NCBI GenBank assembly: GCA_910579435.1
Contig: CAJTVF010000016.1
Coordinates: forward strand, 1-49,386
From: an uncultured Oscillibacter sp.
GTDB lineage: Bacteria > Bacillota > Clostridia > Oscillospirales > Oscillospiraceae
DNA: 49,386 bases
Direction of reading: 5' to 3'
Shown: positions 34,316 through 42,859 of the stretch, piece by piece
How the letters are laid out: each line of letters opens with the position of its first letter
How positions within the stretch are numbered: position 1 is the first letter of the stretch
Made by a program: the position numbers and the translations under genes
The notes under the pieces: model-generated
Told to the model about the DNA's origin: nothing
Database searches by the model: none
The model's input: only the letters and a program-made list of their open reading frames with translations

Positions 34316-36301
34316 CTACAGCTCCCAAGGGGGCTTCCGGTCCTGCACGGACCAGGGGTCCGGCCCGGTTTCACGTCGGGATGCGTTCTGGTTCTGCCGG
34401 AGAGACCAGGGGTCCAGAGCCTCCCGACGGCGTGCTTCCGCCCGCTCCTTCCGGGATGGCCGGGCGCGGAGCCGGAGCACAAGGGCCAGAGCGGCCAAGC
34501 CGAAGACACAGAGAAGCCAGCTGCTCCCCGGGACGCGGACATCCCGTTTCCCGACCCAGGAAACCGCTTTTCCATCCAGATGGTCCTCCAGCGCCTCCGC
34601 CAGGGCGGGGACGGTCTCCCCGTCAAAGATGTCCCGAAGGCCCACCTCCTCCGCTGCCGCCATGTAGGGCAGGGAGAGGGACAGGGCGGACAGCTCCAAA
34701 TAGACCTCCCTGGCCTCCCGGGGATTCTCCAGATAGAGGAACCACAGGTCCAGGGCGGAGAGGGCGGAGGTAGCGTAGCTGATAAAATAGAGGGGGCTCT
34801 GGAAGTTATGGGCGTTTTCCACCCAAGTGGGATCCTCCTCCACACCGGGGCCATAGGAATAGCCGTAGTCCTCCGACAGCTCTTTGAACAGGACGTTCAG
34901 CTCTTCCACGGTCATCTCCGGGGTTTGATAGGCCGCCGTCTGGAACTCGTCATAGAGACAGCCGTCCAGGACGGAATCCAGGATGTTGTAGAGGATCACA
35001 TCCCGGTAGACCTCCCCGTACTGCTCCCCGAAAAGCTCCCCGGCCTGTTCGGTGAACATCAGCTCCAGGGCCTGGGAGTCGATCTCCCCCACGTCGATGT
35101 TGAACGTCGACCAGAGGTCGTGCTGGGTGCAGTGGAAGGTTTCGAAGAAGTGGCCGAACTCGTGGACCGTGTCGCTGAGGTCCTGATAGTCCCCGTAGGG
35201 ACTGTTGAAGATGAAGGCGCTGCCGTAAGCGGGCAGGGCCACGGTGTAGCCGGTGGGCAGCTTATCCGCCCCATACTCGATATCGTAAAGGTGGAGGTCC
35301 CGCAGACAGGAAAAGGTCTCCTTCATCTCCCGGTCAAAGTTCTCCGCAAAGGGCTGGATGGCGTCTAAAACCGCCTCGCCGTCCATCCGGCTCCGGACGC
35401 TGAGGGCCCGAAGCTCCTGCTCGCTGGTCTCCTCCAACAGGCGGAGCTGGAGCGGGAGAATATACCGCTTCGCCAGCTCGTGGAGCTCCGCCGCGTCTTC
35501 CAGGCTGTAGTCCCGGGTGTAGAAGGACTCGTAGGCGTATCCGGCGTAGTCGTCATAGCCGGCCAATTGGGCCAGCTCCGTCCGCAGGCGGACCAGCTGG
35601 AGATAGAGCTCCCCGGCGGCCCGGTACCGTCCGTCTGCCAGTGCCTCGCTGACGGCCGCATAGGTCTCCGCGTCCACTTCGGCGCCCTCCAGGGCCTCTG
35701 CCGTCCAGACGCTTCCCGCCGCCTGGACCGGGACCCCCTTTTCGATGATTTGGTCGTAGTCCTGAATCAGCTGGTCTTCCTCCTCATAGAGGGCGGCCTC
35801 TTCCTCCGTTAAACCCTGGTAGCCCAGGAGGCTCCGGACCGTGCCCTCCCCGGCGTCCTCGTCCAGAATATCGCGGTAGGGGGAGGCGGCCATGGCGGAC
35901 AGGGCCCGGTAGCAGCGGTCATAGAGCCGGGTCTGCTGAGCGGAGAGCTCCCGGTACAGCGCCGCCGCCTCGGGAGCCCCGCCGGCGGCGTCGTATTGGA
36001 TGCTGCTGAGATTTGCCTTGGTGGCCAGGAGGTCCATCTCCTCCAGAATCCGGTCGTAGAGGGCCTGGACCCGCCGGCGGGTCTCCTTGGCGTCCCGGTC
36101 CCGGCTGTGGCGGGAGCAGACGCCCTCCAGCTCCTTCAGGGCGGCCAAAAGGTCCGTCTCGTCAAAGCCGGTAACAGGGAGCATATCATCGTAATGTACT
36201 GCCGTGTGGGCGGAGGCGGGGAATTCCCACTTCACCGCCCCGGCCGCAGGGCCGGAGAGCAGAGCGAGGGCCAGCAGCAGGCTGAGGGTTTTTTTCAGCA
36301 T
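34316..36301 (-). CDS. M3-family metallopeptidase (oligoendopeptidase-like), membrane anchored
   Basis: A 661-residue protein with an N-terminal signal (MLKKTLSLLLALALLSGPAA) and a thimet/oligoendopeptidase fold. The zinc motif HEFGH is at residues 380-384 (DTVHEFGHFFETF), followed by the family Glu in the stretch after NIDVGEID. Most M3 peptidases are cytoplasmic; this one is exported and carries a second membrane segment near the C-terminus (SWLLCVFGLAALALVLRL) followed by an Arg-rich cytoplasmic tail containing DPWS twice. It would face outward with a short inner tail. Last gene of the operon, 20 bp after the membrane-protein gene. Confidence 0.88.
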   Translation of the reverse strand: MLKKTLSLLLALALLSGPAAGAVKWEFPASAHTAVHYDDMLPVTGFDETDLLAALKELEGVCSRHSRDRDAKETRRRVQALYDRILEEMDLLATKANLSSIQYDAAGGAPEAAALYRELSAQQTRLYDRCYRALSAMAASPYRDILDEDAGEGTVRSLLGYQGLTEEEAALYEEEDQLIQDYDQIIEKGVPVQAAGSVWTAEALEGAEVDAETYAAVSEALADGRYRAAGELYLQLVRLRTELAQLAGYDDYAGYAYESFYTRDYSLEDAAELHELAKRYILPLQLRLLEETSEQELRALSVRSRMDGEAVLDAIQPFAENFDREMKETFSCLRDLHLYDIEYGADKLPTGYTVALPAYGSAFIFNSPYGDYQDLSDTVHEFGHFFETFHCTQHDLWSTFNIDVGEIDSQALELMFTEQAGELFGEQYGEVYRDVILYNILDSVLDGCLYDEFQTAAYQTPEMTVEELNVLFKELSEDYGYSYGPGVEEDPTWVENAHNFQSPLYFISYATSALSALDLWFLYLENPREAREVYLELSALSLSLPYMAAAEEVGLRDIFDGETVPALAEALEDHLDGKAVSWVGKRDVRVPGSSWLLCVFGLAALALVLRLRARPSRKERAEARRREALDPWSLRQNQNASRRETGPDPWSVQDRKPPWEL

Positions 36302-36321
36302 AGGGGAAACCTCCCAAAAGG

Positions 36322-36855
36322 TCAGGATATTCTCCGCCGCCGGAGCAGGAGGAGCGTGCTGAGTACGTCCAGCACGGGGATGAACTGGCAGACGCTGTGG
36401 AGGATGGCGGCATCCTCCCCGGATTCCCGGAGGCAGCGGATGTACAGCCAGCCGGTGACGCCGCTCTGAACGACCATCAGCCAGGTGAGGCAGATGGGAA
36501 TGGGGACCAGCAGAATAAAAGTCCCTCTGGAGGCGGTCACCAGGGCCCCCCAGACCAGGACGCTCCAAAGAAAGTTCAGGATATAAAAGGGGATGGCCCC
36601 CAGCTTCAGGGCTCGCCAGCCGGACAGAAGCCGGGCCATGTCGTTCCGGCGGTAAGCCAGAATCGAGGCCCCCGCGCTGGTCCAGCCCAGCAGCTGGACC
36701 AGGCCGACGGCCAGCAGGTACACCAGCAGCAAAGAGCCGTTGGAGCGGTTCCACCCGGCCCCGCCCCAGCCCAGGTACAAAATGCCGATGGGGGCGGCGA
36801 CGCTGAGGACCAGGTGGAGGTACATGCCCGCCAGGAAGAGCTTTGCCGTTTTCAT
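36322..36855 (-). CDS. uncharacterised polytopic membrane protein
   Basis: A 177-residue protein with about four hydrophobic segments (near residues 8-28, 42-65, 88-108 and 112-135) and a basic end (LLLLRRRRIS). I do not recognise a family with confidence. Its ATG overlaps the stop of the AAA+ ATPase gene (ATGA), so they are translationally coupled, and the peptidase gene follows. It may be a membrane partner of either. Confidence 0.75.
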   Translation of the reverse strand: MKTAKLFLAGMYLHLVLSVAAPIGILYLGWGGAGWNRSNGSLLLVYLLAVGLVQLLGWTSAGASILAYRRNDMARLLSGWRALKLGAIPFYILNFLWSVLVWGALVTASRGTFILLVPIPICLTWLMVVQSGVTGWLYIRCLRESGEDAAILHSVCQFIPVLDVLSTLLLLRRRRIS

Positions 36856-37946
36856 ACGCCCTCCTCCGCTCCGGGCTTGGCGGCCTCCCGGCCCCGGGCG
36901 GCCAGCACGTCCGCCGCCGTCAGCTTCATCAGGTCCTCCCGGGTGACGTTTTCCTGTCCCGCCAGGCGGTTCGCCTGGCAGACCAGGATGCGCTCAAAGA
37001 CGTTCCGCACCCCCCGGGCGTTGCCGAAGGACTCCGGGTCCCGGTTTTCCTCCCGGAGGAAGTCCCGGACCAGCCCGGCGGCGTCCTCCTCCAGCTCATA
37101 GCAGCCCTTGCCGCAGCGCATTTTGAAAATCTCCAGCAGCTCCTCCGGCGAGTAGTCCTCAAAATGGAGGAAGCGGTTGAACCGGGATTCCAGGCCGGGG
37201 TTGGAGTGGATAAAGCGGTCCATCAGTTCGTCGTACCCGGCGGCAATGACCACCAGGTCGTCCCGGTGGTCCTCCATGGCCTTGAGGATGGTGTCAATGG
37301 CCTCCTGCCCGAAGTCGTTCCCGGAGGAGCTGTTGAGGGCGTAAGCCTCGTCGATGAAGAGTACGCCCCCCAGGGCTTTTTCAACGGCCTTTTTGGTCTT
37401 CAGGGCCGTCTGGCCCACATAGCCCGCCACCAGCCCGGCCCGGTCCACCTCCACCAGCTGGCCCTTGGAGAGGATGCCCAGGGAGTGGAAGATCCGGGCC
37501 ATCAGCCGGGCGATGGTGGTTTTCCCGGTGCCGGGACTGCCGGAGAACACCATGTGGAGGGACAGCTCCGTCACCGGGAGGCCGTTTTTCTCCCGAAGCT
37601 GGTGAATCTTCACCAGGTCAATGAGGTTCCGGACCTCCTTCTTCACAGCGGACAGGCCAATGTAGCTGTCCAGCTCCATTTGCAGGTCCTCCAGCTTCTC
37701 CGGCGGGGAGGCTTCCTTCTGGGGCCCGGCGGTTCCGCCTGCGGCCTGAGGGGCTTCCGGGGCGTTCGGTTTCTCCTGGGAGGATGCCGGGGCCGTCCCG
37801 CCCGGCTCCTTCGGCGCTTTGGCCTCCGGTGCGGGGGGCGCGCCCCAGAAGTCCGTCCCCATGCGGCGGAGGTTGTGCTCCGTCAGGGTCTGGATGACCT
37901 CCAGCTGCTGGAGGATGATTTCGTCTTTTTTGTCCTTCTTGTCCAT
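36852..37946 (-). CDS. CbbX/SpoVK-family AAA+ ATPase
   Basis: A 364-residue AAA+ protein. Residues 1-30 look helical, 35-82 form a Pro/Ala-rich linker, and the ATPase follows: Walker A GSPGTGKT (136-143), Walker B GVLFIDEAYAL, sensor region ESRFNRFLHF and a C-terminal helical lid. The family includes CbbX (RuBisCO activase) and SpoVK/ESX EccA-like ATPases. No RuBisCO is present here, so CbbX chemistry is unlikely; a remodelling role for a local membrane partner is inference. The start at 37946 gives the first sensible N-terminus. Confidence 0.88.
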   Translation of the reverse strand: MDKKDKKDEIILQQLEVIQTLTEHNLRRMGTDFWGAPPAPEAKAPKEPGGTAPASSQEKPNAPEAPQAAGGTAGPQKEASPPEKLEDLQMELDSYIGLSAVKKEVRNLIDLVKIHQLREKNGLPVTELSLHMVFSGSPGTGKTTIARLMARIFHSLGILSKGQLVEVDRAGLVAGYVGQTALKTKKAVEKALGGVLFIDEAYALNSSSGNDFGQEAIDTILKAMEDHRDDLVVIAAGYDELMDRFIHSNPGLESRFNRFLHFEDYSPEELLEIFKMRCGKGCYELEEDAAGLVRDFLREENRDPESFGNARGVRNVFERILVCQANRLAGQENVTREDLMKLTAADVLAARGREAAKPGAEEGV

Positions 37947-37951
37947 AGCCG

Positions 37952-38467
37952 TCAGCCTTTCATGAGATTGGTGGAGCGCAGCCCTTGAAACAGGCAGGCG
38001 GAGGCCAGTCCGGTCAATCCGCCGGTGAACAGGGATACCGCGAGCAAAACGGGCAGATAATAGAGGGGAGCGGAGCTGCCCAGGGTCAGCATGGCGGCGG
38101 CGATCTGCCCGCAGTTGTGGGCCGCCGCGCCGCCGGCGGACACGCCGTAGATGGAAAGGCCCCGCAGCCGGGAGAGGAGCACCATGGCTCCCATGGCGCT
38201 CAAGGCCCCCAGCAGGGAGAAAACCAGCGCGTTCATGTTCCCGGCGAAGAGGGCCCCCAGAAAGCACCGGGCCAGCAGGATCAAAAGCGCCTGCCCCGGC
38301 CCCATGGCGTAAAGGGCAAAGACCGTCACAATGTTGGCAAGGCCCAGCTTGACCCCGGGGATGGGAATGGCCAGAGAGAGGGGGAAGAGGTTTTCCAGAT
38401 AACTCAGCGCCAGGGCCGTGGCGGTCAGCAGGGCGCAGAGGGTGAGCTGCTTGGTGGTCAGTTTCAT
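37952..38467 (-). CDS. Gx transporter family membrane protein (EetB-like)
   Basis: A 171-residue membrane protein with five or six hydrophobic segments (MKLTTKQLTLCALLTATALA, GVKLGLANIVTVFALYAMG, LLARCFLGALFAGNMNALVF). The family is annotated as Gx transporter or heptaprenyl diphosphate synthase component I. Relatives next to a NusG-domain-II protein occur in flavin-based extracellular electron transfer loci (EetB). Located 10 bp after the NusG-II gene and 5 bp before the AAA+ gene. Confidence 0.85.
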   Translation of the reverse strand: MKLTTKQLTLCALLTATALALSYLENLFPLSLAIPIPGVKLGLANIVTVFALYAMGPGQALLILLARCFLGALFAGNMNALVFSLLGALSAMGAMVLLSRLRGLSIYGVSAGGAAAHNCGQIAAAMLTLGSSAPLYYLPVLLAVSLFTGGLTGLASACLFQGLRSTNLMKG

Positions 38468-38477
38468 GCTGCGCCTC

Positions 38478-38924
38478 CTAACCTAACACCGCGTCCACGC
38501 CGCCGTCTTCCGCCCTCCCGCCCTCCAGGCGGATGATGATCCGCGCGGGGAGGCAGACAATGCTCTGCCCGCTTCTTGCAATGATTCCGGTGTGAACGCA
38601 GTCCTGCGTAGGGCAGTCGGAGGCGGCTGCACGGAGACCGGACTCCCCGGAGGGGGGCATGGCGTTCCGGGCCGGACCCTCGTAGTCGATGCCGAACACC
38701 ACTGTCAGAGTGTACCCGTTGCCGGTATAGGTTCTGGGATGTTCCAGCAGGTCCTCCGGCGAAAAGCGGTCTACCTCCGCTCCGTCCACGGATACCACCG
38801 CCGTCAGGGCCTGAGACTGTCCGCCCCGCCACTGGAACACGGCCAGGCCGACGGCCAGGGCGGCCACGCACAGCACCACCAACGCGTCCCACGCCGTGGG
38901 CCGGAGCTTAGGAAACGGCTTCAT
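38478..38924 (-). CDS. NusG domain II-containing membrane protein (EetA-like)
   Basis: A 148-residue protein with one N-terminal membrane segment (~residues 13-32) and an extracytoplasmic NusG-II domain. The diagnostic block CPTQDCVHTG followed by GQSIVCLPARIIIRL is clear; its paired cysteines are conserved in the family. The gene overlaps the apbE end by 17 bp. EetA of Listeria-type electron transfer loci is, to my recollection, of this family. Confidence 0.87.
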   Translation of the reverse strand: MKPFPKLRPTAWDALVVLCVAALAVGLAVFQWRGGQSQALTAVVSVDGAEVDRFSPEDLLEHPRTYTGNGYTLTVVFGIDYEGPARNAMPPSGESGLRAAASDCPTQDCVHTGIIARSGQSIVCLPARIIIRLEGGRAEDGGVDAVLG

Positions 38925-39990
38925 ACGTGTATCCGCTGTCCTCGTCCAGGGTGAACCGGTCCGCCAGGCCCTCCGTGACCAAGACCCGGCCGTCCTCCGT
39001 CACCAGCACCAGGCCGAAAGGACATCCCTGCTCGCCCCACCGCGTTTCATCCCGCCAGAAGGCGAGAGCCTGTTCCTCCCCCATGATAAAGAGGGCGGTG
39101 GAGTAGGCGTCGCACATGGTCCCGGGGAAGCCGCTGCCGTCCCCTTCTCCAAGAGCGGCAACAACGGTGACGGAGGTCAGCCCGCTGTCCGCCGGGTATC
39201 CGGTGGCGGGGTCGATGATGTGGTGATAGGTTTTCCCGTCCTGCTCAAAGTACCGCTGGTAGCCCCCGGAGGTGACGGCGAAGGCGTCCGTCAGCTCCAG
39301 CACGCCTACGAAGGCGTTTTTGCCGCCGGGCTTCGCCGGGTCCTGGATGCCTACCCGCCAGGGGGTGCCGTCGGGCCGGTCGCCGTAGGCCAGGACGTTG
39401 CCGCCCAATTGGGCGAGTCCCCGGGGGACCTCATACTCCTGGAAAACCTGCACAATCTTGTCGGCGGCGTAGCCCTTGGCAATGGCTCCCAGGTCAATGG
39501 ACTGTCCCGGCCCCAGGGCCACGCCCTCCGGCTCCTCCCGGAGCGTGAACCCATCCACCAGCTTCAAAAGCTCGTCAATCTCCTCCTGAGAGGGGACCTG
39601 GAAATGGTCCTTCGTAAAGCCCCAGGCGGAGGCTGCCGGCGCGATGGCGATGTTGAAGGCCCCGCCAGTTGTGAAATTGTAGTAGGCAGCGGCGTCCAGA
39701 AGGGCGCTGAGGTCTTCTCCAATCACCGTCAGTTCCTTCCCGGCATTGTTGTTGAGCCGGGAGACCTCGCTGTCCTCAACGGTCCGGGAGAGCTTGGCCT
39801 CCAGGTCCCGGATAACGTCTTCGCAGGCGTAGGCGGCGGCGGGAGACCGTTCGCCGTAGGTGGTGATGAGCATGGCGGTGTCCATGGCGATGACCTGGAT
39901 GCTCTCCTGGGCCTCGTCCGGGCTCAGCTGAGCGCCGCAGCCGGAGAGAAGCAGAAGCATCAGGAAAACATATGCGGTAAGATGTTTCAT
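38908..39990 (-). CDS. apbE: FAD:protein FMN transferase (ApbE/FmnB), lipoprotein
   Basis: Covalently attaches FMN from FAD to Ser/Thr of target proteins outside the membrane. The 360-residue protein starts at 39990 with a lipoprotein signal (lipobox LSGC). Motifs: SRLNNNAG, the FAD-binding DLGAIAKGYAAD, HIIDPATGYPAD and the metal site region MCDAYSTALFIMG. No flavinylated target (FMN-binding domain protein) is encoded in the window. First gene of a six-gene - strand operon. Confidence 0.94.
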   Translation of the reverse strand: MKHLTAYVFLMLLLLSGCGAQLSPDEAQESIQVIAMDTAMLITTYGERSPAAAYACEDVIRDLEAKLSRTVEDSEVSRLNNNAGKELTVIGEDLSALLDAAAYYNFTTGGAFNIAIAPAASAWGFTKDHFQVPSQEEIDELLKLVDGFTLREEPEGVALGPGQSIDLGAIAKGYAADKIVQVFQEYEVPRGLAQLGGNVLAYGDRPDGTPWRVGIQDPAKPGGKNAFVGVLELTDAFAVTSGGYQRYFEQDGKTYHHIIDPATGYPADSGLTSVTVVAALGEGDGSGFPGTMCDAYSTALFIMGEEQALAFWRDETRWGEQGCPFGLVLVTEDGRVLVTEGLADRFTLDEDSGYTYEAVS

Positions 39991-40025
39991 AGCAATCCTC
40001 TTGTCTGTCTGATCGTGATTTCTAT

Positions 40026-40054
40026 AGTATAGCACGTCCCGGGACGCTTCTCAA
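40026..40054 (-). promoter_or_regulatory. promoter of the apbE operon
   Basis: On the - strand: TTGAGA (40049-40054), 17-base spacer, TATACT (40026-40031). The spacer contains the palindrome CGTCCCGGGACG, a possible operator. Confidence 0.75.
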
Positions 40055-40104
40055 CGAAAAACGGCAGACATCGCGAAAAAATAAAAAACCTGGCAGGAAG
40101 AGCC

Positions 40105-40133
40105 TTGCAAAAGGAGGAAAAGTCTGATATACT
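40105..40133 (+). promoter_or_regulatory. promoter of the 40206 membrane-protein gene
   Basis: TTGCAA (40105-40110), 17-base spacer, TATACT (40128-40133). Divergent from the apbE promoter; about 50 bp separate the -35 boxes. Confidence 0.7.
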
Positions 40134-40205
40134 ATTTAAGCCTGTCGGCGGAGGCTGGTCCGCCGGGCATTTTTAGAAGAAAAAACACCTTGGAGGTCTT
40201 GATAA

Positions 40206-40946
40206 ATGGCAAAGAATCCAAACGAAAAGTCCACGAAGTGGGATAATTCCCTGTACGGCGCGACCCTCTTCTTCTTTGCGGCCTGCCTGGCGGAAATCTA
40301 TCTGCTGGTTCTCCGCAGATATTACATCCACGGCAACGTGGTGAATGAAGCCCTAGTCTGGCATGACCGGCTGCTGATTTTCGCGGGCCTGGGAGCGGCG
40401 GTTCTGGTTCTGGGCGTGGTTTTGAGCGTGCTGTGGAAGGCGGAGCAGCGGAAACGCCTCATCGGCTGGTGCCTTATCGGCCTGGGTGTGTTCTTCGGCG
40501 GCGGCAGCGTGCTGATCCGTTTGTATTTCGAGTCCGCCGTGACCCTCCTCAGCGTGGTGGTGCCGGTGGTAATGGTCCTGACGGTCATCTGGTCGTTCTA
40601 CGACCGGGAGTGTTCCGTGTCCATGACGGTCCTGAGCGGGACGCTGATTCTCCTGTGGATGTGCCGCCGCCTGTTCAACCACCTGACCCTGGGCCTGCCC
40701 GTAAAGGTGCTGGCCTTGGTCTATGTCCTGCTGCTGGCGGGCCTGTGCTGGCTGGCGAAAAACAAGAAGCTGGGGAAGCTGCTCCCCCCGGACGCGGACC
40801 TGCTGCCCATCTATGGTGCCATCGGCCTGTCCGCCGTGGCGGTGGTGCTGAGCCTGTTCAGCTCCGCCGTGGCCTATTACGCCATGTGGGCTCTGGGAAT
40901 CGTGGTCTTCATTCTGTCGGTGTACTACACCGTGAAGCAGCTGTAA
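40206..40946 (+). CDS. uncharacterised polytopic membrane protein
   Basis: A 246-residue protein with a short polar N-terminus and seven or eight hydrophobic segments (for example GATLFFFAACLAEIYLLVL, AVLVLGVVLSVLW, SVVVPVVMVLTVIW, AIGLSAVAVVLSLF). No catalytic motif is visible and I do not recognise the family. Monocistronic, transcribed divergently from the apbE operon, ending at a terminator shared with the DUF4127 gene. TTGGAGGT precedes the ATG. Confidence 0.8.
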   Translation: MAKNPNEKSTKWDNSLYGATLFFFAACLAEIYLLVLRRYYIHGNVVNEALVWHDRLLIFAGLGAAVLVLGVVLSVLWKAEQRKRLIGWCLIGLGVFFGGGSVLIRLYFESAVTLLSVVVPVVMVLTVIWSFYDRECSVSMTVLSGTLILLWMCRRLFNHLTLGLPVKVLALVYVLLLAGLCWLAKNKKLGKLLPPDADLLPIYGAIGLSAVAVVLSLFSSAVAYYAMWALGIVVFILSVYYTVKQL

Positions 40947-40995
40947 GGTGCCGTGCGTTTTCCCCTGCCCTTCCCGAAGTGAATGTAATGTAAAG

Positions 40996-41027
40996 AAAGC
41001 CCGCCGTCTGTGGACGGCGGGCTTTTT
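40996..41027. terminator. bidirectional terminator
   Basis: AAAGCCCGCCGTC pairs with GACGGCGGGCTTT around TGTG, with A-run and T-run, between convergent genes ending at 40946 (+) and 41042 (-). Confidence 0.92.
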
Positions 41028-41041
41028 ACGCGGATAGTGCG

Positions 41042-42811
41042 CTAGTGGAACTCCCCCAGGCGGATGTCCATGCCGATCTCAAAGGCCCGGTCCCAGGGGA
41101 AGCGGTAGTTCTCCAGGGCGATGCCGCCCCAGTGCTTTTCCTCCGGTTCCTCCTCCAGAGAGGACAGGAAGCGGCTTTGCTCCAGAGTGCGGATGACGGG
41201 GGCCGTCTCCTTCTTCATGTCCTCCTCCAAGCGGCGGAGCAAGTCCTCCCGGTCCAGCTCCGGAGACCAGAAGTTGTTGGGGTCGCCGCCCAGGTCATTT
41301 CGGATATAGGCGAGCAGGTCGTTTCGCACCACGCCTTTGTAGCAGAAGTCCTTGAGGACGCTGTCCGCCAGGGTCCGGGCCCAGGCCCGGTCCATCGCGT
41401 CAGTGTTCTCCCCGTTTTTCAGCACGGCGTACCGTGCCGCGCCGTGGCTCAGGGCCGTGCCGGTGACGATGGCCATGTCCAGCATCCCGGAGTAGGCCAG
41501 GAGATATCCCAGTTCCGTGTCCTTGGTCAGCGCCTCATAGAACGCCGTCCCATAGGTCCCATTGCTGGCGTCAATGAGAATAGTGGGCTGCTGGTATTCC
41601 CGGCGGTCCTCCAACGTTTGGAGGAGCAGGTTGATATACGCCTGTTTCAGGGACTCCTCCTTCGGCTGGGTCAGGACCAGGACATGCAGCTGCGCCGCCC
41701 TGCCCTGTAGAAGGTCGAAAAATTCAAAGTGCTCCAGCACGATTTCGGCCAGGGGCTGGAAGTCGTACTCACAGGCGGGCAGGTCCTCCGTGCCGCCGAA
41801 GAATTGGAGGTTCACACTGTACCCCTGCCAGTCCGTCTCGTCCAGATACAGCCGGGCCACGGCCTTAAAGGCCAGATCGTCCACCCCGGAGAGGAGCCAG
41901 TCTAATTGCGTCCCCTCGCTGTCCGTTCGAAGCCCTTGGCGGAGGTAGGCAATTTCGTTTTTCTGGATGCAGTCCTCCAGGGACGAGTCGTCGATGCCGA
42001 TTAACAGGCGGAAGTTCTCATAACCGGGTTTGGCCAGCGTGTCCTGCACCACGTAGGAGAGCGTCATCTTCCGCGCCCGGGACCGCACGTGCCGGAGGGC
42101 GGCCTCATAGGTGCCCTCTTCCTTCGTTCGGGAGCGGAGGTTCTCCCCATTGGGGCCCCACCAATAGCTTTCGTCCAGGTTCTCCAGGTTCAGCGCCTCC
42201 CCCTCCAGTGTCCGCCGGGGCAGGGCGCCAAAGGCCCGGATTGCGTTGTAGTCCTCCAGCGTCCCTCCCTCGTAGCCCACGGTGGGGGCCAGCCGCATCA
42301 CGCTGTCCAGCAGCCAGACCACGTTCTTCTCGTCGGCGGAGAGAGCCGCCAAAAGCTTTTCCAGCATGGAGTACACCCGGGCGGTTCCGCCGCCGGGAAG
42401 CTCGATGCCGTATCCCGTCATGGAGCGGGAGGCCACCAATCCCCCGGAGTGCATCTGGTCCAGGGAAAGAATATAGCGGTCGCACCCCGCCGCTTCCTGC
42501 TCAAGGACCCAAGTGAACAGGGACCAAGGCTCCCCCCGCTGGAGAGTGTCAAAGTTTTTCGGCTGGCCGTCCAACGCTGTCCGGTACAGGACCTTCTCCG
42601 GCATCACCAGGGCATACCCCAGGGATTCCGCCAGATACTCCACCCGCTCCACGTTGTCCGGCCGGTCGTCCAGGGGCACATAGGCAATCGTCTTCCCCGG
42701 TTCCGAGGCGGCGGGCTCCGGGTAGGGCAGGGGCTCCGTCCTCTGATAGCCGCAGCCCGCCAGCAGAACCAGGGCCAGCAGCGCAGCCCAAAGGCGCTTT
42801 GTTTGTTTCAT
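41042..42811 (-). CDS. DUF4127-family lipoprotein
   Basis: A 589-residue exported lipoprotein (lipobox LAGC at the end of MKQTKRLWAALLALVLLAGC). The opening IAYVPLDDRPDNVERVEYLA and DRYILSLDQMHSGGLVASRS match the DUF4127 family of uncharacterised proteins. Members occur in Firmicutes and Bacteroidetes and have no assigned activity; many aspartates in the conserved blocks hint at metal binding, but that is inference. It follows ybaB by 48 bp and takes the place where recR usually lies. Confidence 0.85.
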   Translation of the reverse strand: MKQTKRLWAALLALVLLAGCGYQRTEPLPYPEPAASEPGKTIAYVPLDDRPDNVERVEYLAESLGYALVMPEKVLYRTALDGQPKNFDTLQRGEPWSLFTWVLEQEAAGCDRYILSLDQMHSGGLVASRSMTGYGIELPGGGTARVYSMLEKLLAALSADEKNVVWLLDSVMRLAPTVGYEGGTLEDYNAIRAFGALPRRTLEGEALNLENLDESYWWGPNGENLRSRTKEEGTYEAALRHVRSRARKMTLSYVVQDTLAKPGYENFRLLIGIDDSSLEDCIQKNEIAYLRQGLRTDSEGTQLDWLLSGVDDLAFKAVARLYLDETDWQGYSVNLQFFGGTEDLPACEYDFQPLAEIVLEHFEFFDLLQGRAAQLHVLVLTQPKEESLKQAYINLLLQTLEDRREYQQPTILIDASNGTYGTAFYEALTKDTELGYLLAYSGMLDMAIVTGTALSHGAARYAVLKNGENTDAMDRAWARTLADSVLKDFCYKGVVRNDLLAYIRNDLGGDPNNFWSPELDREDLLRRLEEDMKKETAPVIRTLEQSRFLSSLEEEPEEKHWGGIALENYRFPWDRAFEIGMDIRLGEFH

Positions 42812-42859
42812 AAAACCTCCTTGGAAAAAAGGCGGGACCGTCCTGGCCCCGCCCTTCGC

